From: Adhaeribacter_A terreus
GTDB taxonomy: Bacteria; Bacteroidota; Bacteroidia; Cytophagales; Hymenobacteraceae
DNA length: 64,000 nt
Reading direction: 5' to 3'
Assembly: GCF_042657365.1 (NCBI RefSeq)
Contig: NZ_JBHSKT010000001.1
Span: forward strand, 124,001-188,000
Shown: piece after piece, positions 53,806-62,541 of the stretch
Layout: each line of letters starts with the position of its first letter
Position numbering within the stretch: the first letter of the stretch is position 1
The notes under the pieces: generated by a model
Told to the model about the DNA's origin: nothing
What the model saw: only the letters and a program-made list of their open reading frames with translations
The model's database searches: none
Made by a program: the position numbers and the translations under genes

Positions 53806-54683
53806 TATTCCAGACAAATTTAATTGTTTTTTCCGGAACACAAGAATTTGTAAGGGTTTGTGTTGAAAAAAGATAAAAGGGAAGGGGTTTTTATGCTGAA
53901 AAGTATAGCGTTTTTTTGTCATCTCAATTTTCTCCGTCATCTCGACGATAGGAGAGATCTCATCGGATTGGTAGTTTGGTTTGCTATTGAGTTTTTGAGC
54001 CGAAAAGCATAGCGTTTTCTTTTCTGTCATCCTGAGCACAATTGAGCGCGGGAGCGCGAAGATTGCGAGCGTAGCTCTGAAGGACCTCGTTGGCGGGCAG
54101 CAGTTTTTCAACTAAAAGTGCTAGCGTTTTTGAAATACCTTTTCTGCTAGTCATCTGGCTTTTAACTTTCATAGTTAATTTTCACCCTCAAGCCGGGCGG
54201 GCTTCGTTTCTGCGTTCGCGGCTGCACCCTTTCCTTTGCTTGCGCAATTTTGCTAAAGCAAAAGTCGGAAAGTGCGGAGGCCGCTCTCACAGAAACTGGT
54301 ATCATACCCCTTCGTAGCCAGCTTCTTTTTTAGTTTGGCTTTCTTAATAACGTGATTTTCGCGCGACGCTGCGCTGGCGAAATGCGTGAAATCATAGTAT
54401 AGAAAAGCTCTCTTACTTTTCAAGTCGCATACCCCGAAGAATTTCGGGAGAGGGCTTGGAGGTGGTTAAATCCATTAATCCCTAAATCTTACGAATCCCA
54501 ATTCTGACAACAAAAAATCATGCCCATCCCAATAATCCTATAAATCATGTTCAAAGACAAAAGAAGGCACTAATGCAAAAAAAATCCTCCCCTGAATTAG
54601 GGGAGGATTTAGGGGGGTAATTTCTGATTCAGGCAATAAATCCTGCCGTTTTCGACAAAAATTCAATAAGCAACAACCAATAA
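53806..54683. repeat. gene-free gap holding dispersed-repeat copy D
   Basis: 30-bp motif copies at 53885-53914 and 53989-54018, TCATCTCGACGATAGGAGAG at about 53939, and copy D of the large repeat to about 54391. A hairpin AATCCTCCCC-TGAATTA-GGGGAGGATT follows at about 54586-54610. No gene is seen. Confidence 0.7.
53939..54391 (+). repeat. large dispersed repeat, copy D
   Basis: Stems: GTTTCTG (54206-54212) with CAGAAAC (54290-54296), GCGGC (54218-54222) with GCCGC (54280-54284), CCTTTCC with GGAAAG, and an apex TTTGCT/AGCAAA different in sequence from copies B and C. The AAGCC-GGGCG-GGCTT hairpin precedes it. The minus strand carries a 62-codon frame (53984-54172) shared with A and B. Confidence 0.78.
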
Positions 54684-55304
54684 CTATTTTCCGATCTTCG
54701 TATTCAGAAAAGAAACCAGCACTTCCAGGCCGCGCTCGAACTGGTTGTTGTTTGGAATAATAATGTCGGCGTCGTTTTTAAAAGGCTTGATGTATTTTTC
54801 GTAGGTTGGTGCCACGTGGTGAGTGTAGCGGTAAAGTACATCGTCCAGGTCGTAGCCGCGTTCCACTTTGTCGCGCAAAATGCGGCGGTGCAGTTTAATG
54901 TATTCCTTGGCGTCTATGTAAACTTTCAGGTCGAGCAGTTTGGCTACTTCTTCGAAATAGAAAACAAAAATACCTTCTACTACCACGATCGGGGCCGGTT
55001 TAAAAACCAGCTCTTTCGGAACTATGTTCGGGTTGTTGAAGGTATATTCGGTGCGGGTAAACGTTTCGCCCTGGCTTATTTTTAGAACATCCTGGGCGTA
55101 TTCGTGCGCGTTGATGCAGCTGGGCAGGTCGAAATTGATGATGCCGTTTTGGTCGGTGATCTGCTGGTCGCGGTCGTGGTAATAATTATCCTGCGAAATG
55201 AGGCAAATATCTTCGGGAGCAAAAGAAGCTAAAAGTTTATTCAGAAAAGTGGTTTTCCCGGATGCGCTTCCGCCTGTAATTCCGACGATAAATGGTTTTT
55301 GCAT
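54684..55304 (-). CDS. udk: uridine kinase
   Basis: Phosphorylates uridine and cytidine to the monophosphates in pyrimidine salvage; 206 residues. Walker A GGSASGKT is at 11-18. ISQDNYYHDRDQQ, NFDLPSCINAHEY, VVVEGIFVFYFEEV and RRILRDKVERGYDLDDVLYRY are family blocks. A -7 element (TAACTTTG, complement of 55328-55335) lies 24 bases before the ATG. Confidence 0.96.
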   Translation of the reverse strand: MQKPFIVGITGGSASGKTTFLNKLLASFAPEDICLISQDNYYHDRDQQITDQNGIINFDLPSCINAHEYAQDVLKISQGETFTRTEYTFNNPNIVPKELVFKPAPIVVVEGIFVFYFEEVAKLLDLKVYIDAKEYIKLHRRILRDKVERGYDLDDVLYRYTHHVAPTYEKYIKPFKNDADIIIPNNNQFERGLEVLVSFLNTKIGK

Positions 55305-55327
55305 TGTTTTGTAAATTAATCAGCCTG

Positions 55328-55335
55328 CAAAGTTA
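55328..55335 (-). promoter_or_regulatory. -7 element of udk
   Basis: CAAAGTTA on the plus strand is TAACTTTG on the minus strand, fitting TAnnTTTG, about 24 bases upstream of the udk start. Confidence 0.5.
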
Positions 55336-55469
55336 ACTGAAAATGTTTATATGATTACTGCTTTCGGAACAGGTTTTCGGCGGGAATAGTTTATTGCGGC
55401 AATGAATGGCGCAACCTGGCCGTGTTTTTCCGGTTTTAGAATATTTCTGAACGGAGGATCTTAAAAATA

Positions 55470-55511
55470 AAAACGATATAGTTTTCGGCCTGAAAACCAT
55501 ATCGTTTTTTT
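55470..55511. repeat. palindromic double 30-bp motif / hairpin
   Basis: AAAACGATATAGTTTT, then CGGCCTG, then AAAACCATATCGTTTT and further T. Each strand contains one full copy of the motif with the normal spacing, and the two overlap by most of their length. Confidence 0.85.
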
Positions 55512-55562
55512 TATAAGGGTTGTATTTGAATTAATAACTGCCGTTACGCAATCAGGTTAGAA

Positions 55563-55674
55563 GTCCCCCTTTGGAGGGGGTAGGGGGAGGATTACGCATT
55601 TCAGATTTTTTGTTTTTAAATATTTGAATTCCAATAATGTAAAAATCCTCCCCCAACCCCCTCCAAAGGGGGAC
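55563..55674. repeat. 112-bp inverted repeat
   Basis: Terminal arms of about 34 bases (CCCCCTTTGG, AGGGGGTAGGGGGAGGATTA against ATCCTCCCCCAACCCCCT, CCAAAGGGGG) enclose an AT-rich centre. The same arms recur at 61149-61330 around another element. Confidence 0.8.
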
Positions 55675-55696
55675 AAAAAATCTTGCGTAATATCAG

Positions 55697-56287
55697 TTAA
55701 TAATCGGTACCGAATTTTTCGCTGAGATAAGCTACCAGTTTGGCAATGGCTTGCCCGCGGTGGCTGATCTTGTTTTTTTCGGCGGCGCTCATTTCGGCAA
55801 AGGTTTGGGTGTAGCCTTCGGGTATAAAAACGGCATCATAACCAAAGCCATTAGTGCCGCGCATTTCATGAATAATTTCGCCTTCGGCCACGCCTTCAAA
55901 ATCGAAATATTCGCCGTCCAGCACAAGCGTAATTACGGTCCGGAAACGGGCTTTGCGGTCGTGTTTGCCTTTCAGGTTTTGCAGCAGCAGGTTAATATTA
56001 TCCTGGTTGTTGCGCTGTTCGCCGGCATAGCGCGCCGAATAAACGCCAGGCGCATTGTTCAGGGCATAAACTTCCAGACCGGTATCGTCGGCAAAGCAGT
56101 TAATTTCGAAATGCTCGAACACGTATTGAGCTTTCTGTTTGGCGTTGCCTTCCAGCGTGTCCTGGGTTTCGGGAAGTTCTACGGTGCAACCAATTTGCGC
56201 CAGCGTTTTCAGCTTTATGGTATCTGGCAGCATTTTCTGTACTTCGGCCAGTTTATTCTCGTTGTTGGTTGCAAAGCAGATCTCCAT
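55697..56287 (-). CDS. rdgB: XTP/dITP diphosphatase (RdgB/HAM1)
   Basis: Removes non-canonical purine triphosphates from the nucleotide pool; 196 residues. ATNNENKLAEVQKML is the substrate-binding opening. CFADDTGLEVYALNNAPGVYSARYAG holds the metal-binding DD, and GTNGFGYDAVFIPEGYTQTFAEM and KISHRGQA are further signatures. Confidence 0.97.
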   Translation of the reverse strand: MEICFATNNENKLAEVQKMLPDTIKLKTLAQIGCTVELPETQDTLEGNAKQKAQYVFEHFEINCFADDTGLEVYALNNAPGVYSARYAGEQRNNQDNINLLLQNLKGKHDRKARFRTVITLVLDGEYFDFEGVAEGEIIHEMRGTNGFGYDAVFIPEGYTQTFAEMSAAEKNKISHRGQAIAKLVAYLSEKFGTDY

Positions 56288-56487
56288 AGTTGGGTTATTA
56301 GTTGCTAGTTGTTCGTTGTTGGTTCCGGAATTGTCTTACGACTTTTCGGGCGGTTAAAGATACCATTATTATATATAGGATGCCGGAAGGCCAGAAGGAT
56401 TTTGCTTGTTTAATTGTAGTTGTAAAGTCATGCAAAATAGAATGAAACCTTTCTTTTAAATTTAAAGGCTTTACTTCTTTTTGGTAT

Positions 56488-56913
56488 TTAATAAGGAAAC
56501 TCTGGCCCGTAAATAAATGCTAAAGTCCCTTTCCCTATAGAAAGAATATCTACTTTTTCAGAATGGCACACATCTAATACATTGATCAAATCCTGATAGT
56601 TTGCGCCATCATTCAAATTCAGATTAACCCCAGTTGTTTTTACTCTTTCAATATTAAACTGCCGTAAGTTGCTTTGAGCTTCTGCTAAAATTCTCTTGTT
56701 TTCTATCTTATCTTTTCCAAAATCAATAGTAGCGAATTTGATAGAATCCGGATATACATCATAACAGACTTTTAGTCTTAAATCGAAGGCGTTTTGTTTC
56801 TGAAAGGAATCTTTTCTGTAAAAATAAATATAACCCAGCAACGGCAGCAAAACCAAACTAATCAATCCGGCAGGGTAGAAAAAACGGTATCTTTTTCGCC
56901 GGAAAAACTGCAT
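56488..56913 (-). CDS. small membrane-anchored hypothetical protein
   Basis: 141 residues: a basic N terminus (MQFFRRKRYRFFYP), one helix (AGLISLVLLPLLGYIYFY), and a periplasmic domain with a SNLRQFNIERVKTTGVNLN region. This hints at an ExbD/biopolymer-transport-like fold (speculative). The first 11 codons are exactly a 30-bp motif copy (56881-56910), as with the pnuC extension, so the true start may lie later. Base composition is AT-rich. Confidence 0.65.
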   Translation of the reverse strand: MQFFRRKRYRFFYPAGLISLVLLPLLGYIYFYRKDSFQKQNAFDLRLKVCYDVYPDSIKFATIDFGKDKIENKRILAEAQSNLRQFNIERVKTTGVNLNLNDGANYQDLINVLDVCHSEKVDILSIGKGTLAFIYGPEFPY

Positions 56914-57145
56914 AAAAGTTTAGAAAGTTTGAATGATAAATCCGCGAAATCTGAGAAATCCGCGATTCAGAAACGGTATGCTTTTGAGCTTCAAAAGTCA
57001 ATAGCAAACTGAACTACCAACCTGATGAGATCTCTCCTGACGTCGAGATGACGGACAAAACGGTATCCTTTTAAGCCCAAAAACTGCTAAGAATTAGAAA
57101 TGCTGATTTCCAAAAAAAACAATCAACAATTTAACAATTTAAGCA
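56914..57145. repeat. intergenic region with two 30-bp motifs and an IR arm
   Basis: Motif copies at 56970-56999 and 57057-57086 flank a GAGATCTCTCCTGACGTCGA arm of the MITE-like family (about 57028-57050). No gene seen. Confidence 0.7.
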
Positions 57146-57664
57146 TTAAACCAGGTAAGCCGCAAAATTCCCGTTTTCCGGGAAAGCAACTTCGATGTGC
57201 TCGTTGAGCGTGGTAGCTAAAGAATAACCCGTATACGTAGCTGCAACCGGAAATAAGGTGTGGTGGCGGTCTATTAAGGTAGCAATTTCAATTTTGCGGG
57301 CCTGTGCATCCAGGAAAAGCGGGAGGCTGTAAGCCAGCGTGCGGCCGGTATTCAAAACGTCGTCAACCAGAATTACTACTTTGTTTTGCAAGTTTCCGGT
57401 TTGTGGGGTAAGCGTTAAATTTTGCTGCGTGGGCGTTTGTTTGTCCAGTTCCAGACGGTGCAGCGTAAGTTCAAAAGGGGAAATTTTCTGAAGTTCCTGG
57501 TGCAGCAATTCGGCAAAAACGTAGCCGTTGGGCGCAATGCCCACTATTACCAGTTCGGTTTCCTCAAAATTATGCTCGTAGATCTCGAAAGCAATGCGGG
57601 TAATTTTCTGGCGGATCTGCTCGGAATCGAGGATGCGGGTCTGCGCGCTGAAAGCTGTTTCCAT
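57146..57664 (-). CDS. PyrR-like phosphoribosyltransferase
   Basis: Type I phosphoribosyltransferase of 172 residues. The PRPP-binding loop VVILVDDVLNTGRTL is at about 96-110 with acidic pair Asp101-Asp102. The start EQIRQKITRIAFEIYE and IVGIAPNGYVFAELL match PyrR/uracil PRTases. It may act in pyrimidine salvage or regulation. It precedes the exported gene by 12 bases on the other side. Confidence 0.88.
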   Translation of the reverse strand: METAFSAQTRILDSEQIRQKITRIAFEIYEHNFEETELVIVGIAPNGYVFAELLHQELQKISPFELTLHRLELDKQTPTQQNLTLTPQTGNLQNKVVILVDDVLNTGRTLAYSLPLFLDAQARKIEIATLIDRHHTLFPVAATYTGYSLATTLNEHIEVAFPENGNFAAYLV

Positions 57665-57676
57665 GAAAAGGATAAA

Positions 57677-58081
57677 TTAGCGGAACATGGATTTGATGCT
57701 GCCCCACGAACGTTCTACCGAAGACGGGTTGTTTACGAAAGCCGTGGTAAAAGAAGCGTCGCCGTTGGTAGTGGCAACGGTTAGTTTATAAGTAATGGTG
57801 CCAATGCGGTTGGGTACATTACGCAGCTCGGTATCGAGCAGGGAATAGCGGCGGTTGCCGGTAACTTTGCCGCCGCCAATTTGCTTAAAAGTGGTTTCGG
57901 TGTTTAGTTTGCGGTAAACTTCGTAGCCGGAAATGCCGGTTTCGTTGGCCAGTTCCCATTCTACTTTTACATCGGTACCCTCAAAACCCGCCCGGAAAAA
58001 ATTAAGCGAAACGCCCAATTCATCGGCAAAGGTTGCGGTAAACGCGAAACAAATAAGAATAAGCGTAAATATCCGGGTCAT
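57677..58081 (-). CDS. exported fibronectin-III-like protein
   Basis: 134 residues from the ATG at 58081 with signal peptide MTRIFTLILICFAFTATFA. One FN3-like domain shows GVSLNFFRAGFEGTDVKVEWELANETGISGYEVYRK and RYSLLDTELRN, as found in T9SS-secreted proteins, but no C-terminal sorting domain is present. It lies upstream of the PRTase gene with 12 bases between, likely one transcript. Confidence 0.8.
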   Translation of the reverse strand: MTRIFTLILICFAFTATFADELGVSLNFFRAGFEGTDVKVEWELANETGISGYEVYRKLNTETTFKQIGGGKVTGNRRYSLLDTELRNVPNRIGTITYKLTVATTNGDASFTTAFVNNPSSVERSWGSIKSMFR

Positions 58082-58193
58082 AGCGCTGCAGTCTTCAGCA
58101 AAACAAATATACACAAGTTTTTACTTAAATGACAATACTACATGTTAAAAATTAAATTTGAGTCCGAATGTTTTTAATTTCAGATAAAAACTT

Positions 58194-58201
58194 TATTTTT
58201 G
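58194..58201 (+). promoter_or_regulatory. -7 element of rpmE2
   Basis: TATTTTTG, 40 bases before the L31 ATG at 58242. Confidence 0.45.
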
Positions 58202-58241
58202 CAGTCCGAAAGTTGAAAAAAGTAATTAACCGATTTATAAA

Positions 58242-58490
58242 ATGAAAAAGGACATTCACCCAGAGTACAGAGAGGTGGTATTTCAGGATACATCCAGCGA
58301 TTTCAAATTCATCACCCGTTCTACCATGAACTCAAGCGAAACTATTACCATGGAAGACGGTAAAACGTATCCGGTAATTAAAGTAGAGGTTTCTTCTGCT
58401 TCGCACCCGTTCTACACCGGTAAAAACCTTTTCGTGGATACAGCAGGTCGTATCGACAAATTCAAGCAGCGTTACGCCAAAAAAGCGTAA
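58242..58490 (+). CDS. rpmE2: 50S ribosomal protein L31 type B
   Basis: 82-residue L31. It lacks the CxxC zinc motif of type A, has the type B pattern MKKDIHPEYREVVFQDTSSD and ends SHPFYTGKNLFVDTAGRIDKFKQRY. Type B L31 is used in many Bacteroidota as the housekeeping or zinc-independent form. Confidence 0.97.
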   Translation: MKKDIHPEYREVVFQDTSSDFKFITRSTMNSSETITMEDGKTYPVIKVEVSSASHPFYTGKNLFVDTAGRIDKFKQRYAKKA

Positions 58491-58512
58491 GTTTTTCTGC
58501 TTTCAGAATATT

Positions 58513-58549
58513 AAGAAGTCTTTCCGAGGTTTTCGGGAAGACTTTTTTA
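58513..58549 (+). terminator. intrinsic terminator after rpmE2
   Basis: AAGAAGTCTTTCC-GAGGTTTTC-GGGAAGACTTTTTT, overlapping the following gene's -7 element. Confidence 0.75.
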
Positions 58550-58555
58550 TTTTTG
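58548..58555 (+). promoter_or_regulatory. -7 element four bases before the GlmU-like ATG
   Basis: TATTTTTG then TATC then ATG. This is the same geometry as the RDD gene and suggests a leaderless mRNA. Confidence 0.45.
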
Positions 58556-58559
58556 TATC

Positions 58560-59756
58560 ATGAACCTGATCCTCTTCGACGAACCCGAAATACGGCAGAA
58601 TTTGCTGCCATTTACTTTTACCCGCCCGGTAGCCGAGATCCGCGTGGGCATTCTCACGCTTGCTGAAAAGTGGGCCCATTTTGCCAAGCAGCCGGTTTCT
58701 TACCTCACGGAACGCTACCTGCAAACCAAATTTCCGGCTAAAACCACCGAAGCCAATATTTACGTGAACGGCGCCGTTTTTCCGGATGCTTTTCTGGCCG
58801 CTGAAATTGCTGCCTTAATGCCCGGCGAAGCCCTGATGCGCGAAGGCCGGTTGGTTGCTTTACACGCCGGTGCAGAGTTTTTCGGTTCCTCGCAGAACCT
58901 TTACGACCACGAGCCCGCTACCCGCCGCGAATTGCCCGAGCCACACGTAGTTTTGCAAAATGTCTGGGAAATTTTCGTGTTCAACGGGGCGCAGATTAAA
59001 GCTGATTTCAAACTGCTCACGCACGGTCGTAAAAGTCAGCCGGTAAACGATAAGCACACCATTGTTTACGGCGAAGAAAATATTTTTATAGAAGAAGGCG
59101 TGAAGATCCGGGCGGCAGTTTTAAATGCCGAAAGCGGCCCGATCTACTTAGGTAAAAATTCCGAAGTTCAGGAAGGTTCGCTCATAAAAGGTCCATTTGC
59201 GCTTTGCGAAGGTTCTACCGTAAACATGGGCGCTAAAATGCGCGGCGACAATACCGTTGGCCCGCATTCCAAAGTCGGCGGCGAGATCAGCAATTCCGTA
59301 ATTTTTGGTTTTTCCAATAAAGGCCACGATGGTTTTTTAGGCAACTCGGTAATTGGCGAATGGTGCAATTTAGGCGCCGATACCAACACCAGCAACCTGA
59401 AAAACAACTACGCCGACGTAAAGCTCTGGAACCACGCGAAAGGTGGTTTCAAAAATACCGGATTGCAGTTCTGCGGCCTTATGATGGGCGATCACAGCAA
59501 ATGCGGCATCAACACCATGTTCAATACCGGTACCGTTACGGGCGTGAGCGCCAATATTTTTGGTTCCGGTTTTCCAAGGAACTTCATTCCAAGCTTTGCC
59601 TGGGGCGGTGCTTCCGGCTTCGAAACGTACCAACTGCGCAAAGTTTTTGAAGTAGCCGAAAAAGTAATGGCCCGCCGCAACGTAACTTTCGACCAGACCG
59701 AAAAAGATATCCTGACGCACGTTTTCGAAGAAACCGCTGCCAGCCGGAATTTTTGA
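58560..59756 (+). CDS. GlmU-like sugar-nucleotide transferase family protein
   Basis: 398 residues. The N-terminal part (about 1-190, LILFDEPEIRQNLLPFTFTRPVAEIRVGIL) looks like a diverged nucleotidyltransferase. The C-terminal part is a left-handed beta-helix of hexapeptide repeats (GPIYLGKNSEVQEGSLIKGPFALCEGSTVNMGAKMRGDNTVGPHSKVGGE). The start is in the usual GlmU-like family of Bacteroidota. It may act in envelope sugar synthesis; the substrate is not predictable. Confidence 0.9.
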   Translation: MNLILFDEPEIRQNLLPFTFTRPVAEIRVGILTLAEKWAHFAKQPVSYLTERYLQTKFPAKTTEANIYVNGAVFPDAFLAAEIAALMPGEALMREGRLVALHAGAEFFGSSQNLYDHEPATRRELPEPHVVLQNVWEIFVFNGAQIKADFKLLTHGRKSQPVNDKHTIVYGEENIFIEEGVKIRAAVLNAESGPIYLGKNSEVQEGSLIKGPFALCEGSTVNMGAKMRGDNTVGPHSKVGGEISNSVIFGFSNKGHDGFLGNSVIGEWCNLGADTNTSNLKNNYADVKLWNHAKGGFKNTGLQFCGLMMGDHSKCGINTMFNTGTVTGVSANIFGSGFPRNFIPSFAWGGASGFETYQLRKVFEVAEKVMARRNVTFDQTEKDILTHVFEETAASRNF

Positions 59757-59768
59757 CCCCACCCCAAC

Positions 59769-59800
59769 CCTCCCCTAAAAACAGGGGAGGGAGCTTTTTT
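59769..59800 (+). terminator. intrinsic terminator
   Basis: CCTCCCCT-AAAAAC-AGGGGAGGGAGCTTTTTTT, followed by a 30-bp motif copy (59806-59835), a long hairpin (59848-59880) and a second motif copy (59888-59917). Confidence 0.75.
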
Positions 59801-59983
59801 TCGGTAAAACGATAGGGTTTCGGGTCTAAAAAGTCAGGATAAAGTAAAAACCTCCTAGGTTTTTGAAACCTGGGAGGTTTAAAGTAAAAAACGGTAGCAT
59901 TTCAGCTACAAAAAGTAAATAAATAACAATTCCTCCAGTTCCCCTCCCCTGTTTTTAGGGGAGGGGCCGGGGGTGGGGTAATT

Positions 59984-61102
59984 ATGCAGTTTTCAAAAAT
60001 AATCGGTCACGCCGAAACCAAGCAGCTTTTAATTAACTCGGTAAAGAACCGGCACGTGGCGCACGCGCAGCTGTTTATGGGCGCGGAAGGCGGCGCGAAT
60101 CTGGCGCTGGCGCTGGCTTATGCCACGTACCTGAACTGCGAAAATAAGCAGGAAACCGATTCTTGTGGCGCTTGCAGCAGCTGTTCCAAAATAAACAAGC
60201 TCGTTCACCCGGATATGCACTTTATTATGCCGGTGGTGAACACGCCCAAAAAAGAAGCGCTGAGCCAGAATTTCCTGCCGGAGTGGCGCGAGTTTTTGCT
60301 CGAAAATCCCTACCGTTCGTTGAACGACTGGCTGCAGTTTATTGGCGCCGAAAACAAGCAAGGCAATATTACCAAAGAAGAAGCCCGCGGACTTTTGCGT
60401 TTGGTTTCTCTGAAGGCCTTCGAAGCCGATTTCAAAATTGTGCTCATCTGGCTGCCGGAATTGCTCAACCCGACTTCGGCGAATGCGCTGCTGAAATTGC
60501 TGGAAGAACCGCCGGCGCAAACCATTTTCCTGTTGGTAAGCAATTCGCCGGAAAAACTGCTGGCTACTATTTTGAGCCGTACGCAGCTGGTAAATGTGCG
60601 CGCTTTTACGCCCGAAGAAACCATGCAGTACGTGCAGGAAAATTTCGGAGTAGATGAAGCCAAAGCGGCACAGGTGGCCCAACTTTCGGAAGGAAATTTA
60701 AGGTTAGCAGGACAGCTTTGCACAGAAATGACCTCCGATTATTTCGAGTTTTTTGTGGGCTGGATGCGTTTGTGTTTCTCGGAAAAGCTGGCCAACATTA
60801 TTAAAATGAGCGAAGATTTTCAGAAGCTGGGCCGCGAAAATCAGAAGAATTTCCTGCAATACGCACTTTCGGTGGTTAGAAGGGTGATGCTTTTTGGCGT
60901 AGATCCGTCGCTGGTTGGTTTTGTGCCGCCCGCCGAAGCCGATTTCGTGAAGAACTTTTCCAAGGTAATTCACGCCAATAACGTAGCTTTGCTAACCAAC
61001 GAACTGAACCAGGCGCACTACCACATAGAACGCAACGCTAACCCGAAAATGACTTTCGTAGATATATCGTTGGCGCTGGCGAAGTATTTGAAAATGAAGT
61101 GA
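59984..61102 (+). CDS. holB: DNA polymerase III delta' subunit
   Basis: Clamp-loader subunit of 372 residues. HAQLFMGAEGGANLALALAYATYL is the degenerate P-loop region. Cys52, 61, 64 and 67 (CENKQETDSCGACSSC) form the zinc knuckle. WLPELLNPTSANALLKLLEEPPAQTIFLLVSN and ILSRTQ complete the family pattern. A 30-bp motif copy lies inside the coding region near 60290 (REFLLENPYRS). Confidence 0.95.
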   Translation: MQFSKIIGHAETKQLLINSVKNRHVAHAQLFMGAEGGANLALALAYATYLNCENKQETDSCGACSSCSKINKLVHPDMHFIMPVVNTPKKEALSQNFLPEWREFLLENPYRSLNDWLQFIGAENKQGNITKEEARGLLRLVSLKAFEADFKIVLIWLPELLNPTSANALLKLLEEPPAQTIFLLVSNSPEKLLATILSRTQLVNVRAFTPEETMQYVQENFGVDEAKAAQVAQLSEGNLRLAGQLCTEMTSDYFEFFVGWMRLCFSEKLANIIKMSEDFQKLGRENQKNFLQYALSVVRRVMLFGVDPSLVGFVPPAEADFVKNFSKVIHANNVALLTNELNQAHYHIERNANPKMTFVDISLALAKYLKMK

Positions 61103-61408
61103 TCTGGTATCTGGTAGTAAGTGTCAGGTATCAGGTATCAGGATTTTTTGTCCCCCTTTGGAGGGGGTAGGGGGAGGATTACATTATCCGGTCATCCCGA
61201 CGACAGGAGGTATCTCATCAGGTTGGTAGAAGTTTTTATTCTGGCTTCTCTACCTTCCTCAAGAGATTTCTCCTTGCGTCGAAATGACGAAACGTAAAAA
61301 TCCTCCCCCAACCCCCTCCAAAGGGGGACATCGCAATAATGAAGGTCAAGAATCATAGTTTTCAGGCGAAAATTATTAATTCTTAATTATTAATTCTTAA
61401 TTAGAAAC
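61103..61408. repeat. nested inverted-repeat elements
   Basis: An outer pair of arms (TGTCCCCCTTTGGAGGGGG at 61150, inverted at 61312-61330) encloses a second inverted repeat (GTCATCCCGACG at 61191 and CGTCGAAATGAC ending 61288). The remainder is AT-rich and tandem-like (about 61376-61400, ATTAATTCTTAATT). Confidence 0.85.
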
Positions 61409-62353
61409 ATGGCAATTTTCGATAAACCAATCCGGATCGGGACGCGCGGCAGCAAGCTGGCTTTGTGGCAGGCTTACCACGTGGAAGACAAACTGAAAGC
61501 GGCGGGGCTGCAGACCGAGATCGTGATCTTTACTACCAAAGGCGATAAAATTCTGGATGTTTCGCTGTCGAAGATCGGGTCGAAGGGCGTTTTTACCGAA
61601 GAACTGGAAGAAGCCCTGCGCGATGGAAGCATTGATATTGCGGTGCACAGCGCCAAAGATGTACAGAGTTCGTTAGCCGACGACCTGGAATTACTGGCTT
61701 TTCTGGAGCGCGAAAATCCGAGTGATGTAGTGCTTTCTTTCGACCCGAATTTCAGCCTTGACCGCGAAAATATTGTGGTGGGAACTTCTTCTACGCGCCG
61801 CCGGGCTTTGCTGAAGAAATTCTACCCGCACGTAAAAACGGTAGAAGCCCGTGGTAATCTGCAGACCCGTTTACAGAAGCTGGAAGAGAAACAGTTTGAT
61901 GGCATGTTGCTGGCTTACGCCGGCGTGCATCGCATGGAATACACCAAATGGGTTACGCAAACATTGTCGCTGGATAAATTTATTCCGGCGGTAGGGCAGG
62001 GCAGCGTGGCCATAGAAAGCGCCAAAAACCTGGAACCGACCCGGAAAGAAAAACTGAAAAGCATTCTGAACCACGAAGCAACCGCATATTGCCTACAAAC
62101 CGAACGCGTTTTTTTACGCACCATGGAAGGTGGCTGCAGCATTCCTTCGTTCGCGTTGGCTTCGTTACACGACGGCAAAATTTCCATAACCGGCGGCATC
62201 ATCAGCCTGGATGGTCAGCAAATGATCAAAGAAACGTTCAGCGGCGCGACTTCGGAAGCGGAAACCTTAGGTCAGAAACTGGCTGAAACTGTGTTGGAAA
62301 AAGGCGGCAAGGAAATTCTGGAAGATATCCGGAATCAGCAGAAACAGATCTAG
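61409..62353 (+). CDS. hemC: hydroxymethylbilane synthase
   Basis: Polymerises four porphobilinogens to hydroxymethylbilane in haem synthesis; 314 residues. IRIGTRGSKLALWQAYHVED, LEEALRDGSIDIAVHSAKDVQ, VVGTSSTRRRALLKKFYP and GVHRM-containing blocks are present. Cys243 in GGCSIPSFALA binds the dipyrromethane cofactor. It is monocistronic here. Confidence 0.97.
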   Translation: MAIFDKPIRIGTRGSKLALWQAYHVEDKLKAAGLQTEIVIFTTKGDKILDVSLSKIGSKGVFTEELEEALRDGSIDIAVHSAKDVQSSLADDLELLAFLERENPSDVVLSFDPNFSLDRENIVVGTSSTRRRALLKKFYPHVKTVEARGNLQTRLQKLEEKQFDGMLLAYAGVHRMEYTKWVTQTLSLDKFIPAVGQGSVAIESAKNLEPTRKEKLKSILNHEATAYCLQTERVFLRTMEGGCSIPSFALASLHDGKISITGGIISLDGQQMIKETFSGATSEAETLGQKLAETVLEKGGKEILEDIRNQQKQI

Positions 62354-62404
62354 TCGCGCAATTTCCGAGGCAGCATTTAATAAACGCAAATTCTTGAACA
62401 ATAC

Positions 62405-62430
62405 CGTAGAGACGCCCTACCAAGGCGTCT
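62405..62430 (+). repeat. GTAGAGACGCC hairpin copy
   Basis: GTAGAGACGCC-CTACCAA-GGCGTCTTTAC. A similar unit, GTAGAGACGCCC-TAATA-GGGCGTCTCTAC, lies at 63346-63375, and a shorter one after ruvB (37452-37475). These are short dispersed hairpins that may serve as terminators. Confidence 0.65.
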
Positions 62431-62541
62431 TTACTTTTTTAGGGCCAAACCATACCGTTTTTCCGGGTGAATTTTTAAAATATTTTGTGATAATATAAGC
62501 TGGTGCAGGCGCGTTATCCGGGAAATCTTAAAGCTGAAACT

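Larger units (their letters stand above)
55336..55696. other. gene-free gap with two inverted-repeat structures
   Basis: Holds a palindromic double 30-bp motif (55470-55511), which can itself form a terminator-like hairpin followed by T8. It also holds a 110-bp inverted repeat (55563-55674) with arms GTCCCCCTTTGGAGGGGG and CCCCCTCCAAAGGGGGAC. No gene. Confidence 0.75.

Noticed and set aside
53806..54111. N-terminal extension of the hypothetical exported protein
   Set aside because: About 100 codons of it are dispersed-repeat copy D. The downstream ATG at 53805 begins a plausible signal peptide.
61838..61857. AAAACGGTAG in hemC as a further 30-bp motif copy
   Set aside because: The second half (AAAAAGT at fixed distance) is missing, so only the core matches by chance.
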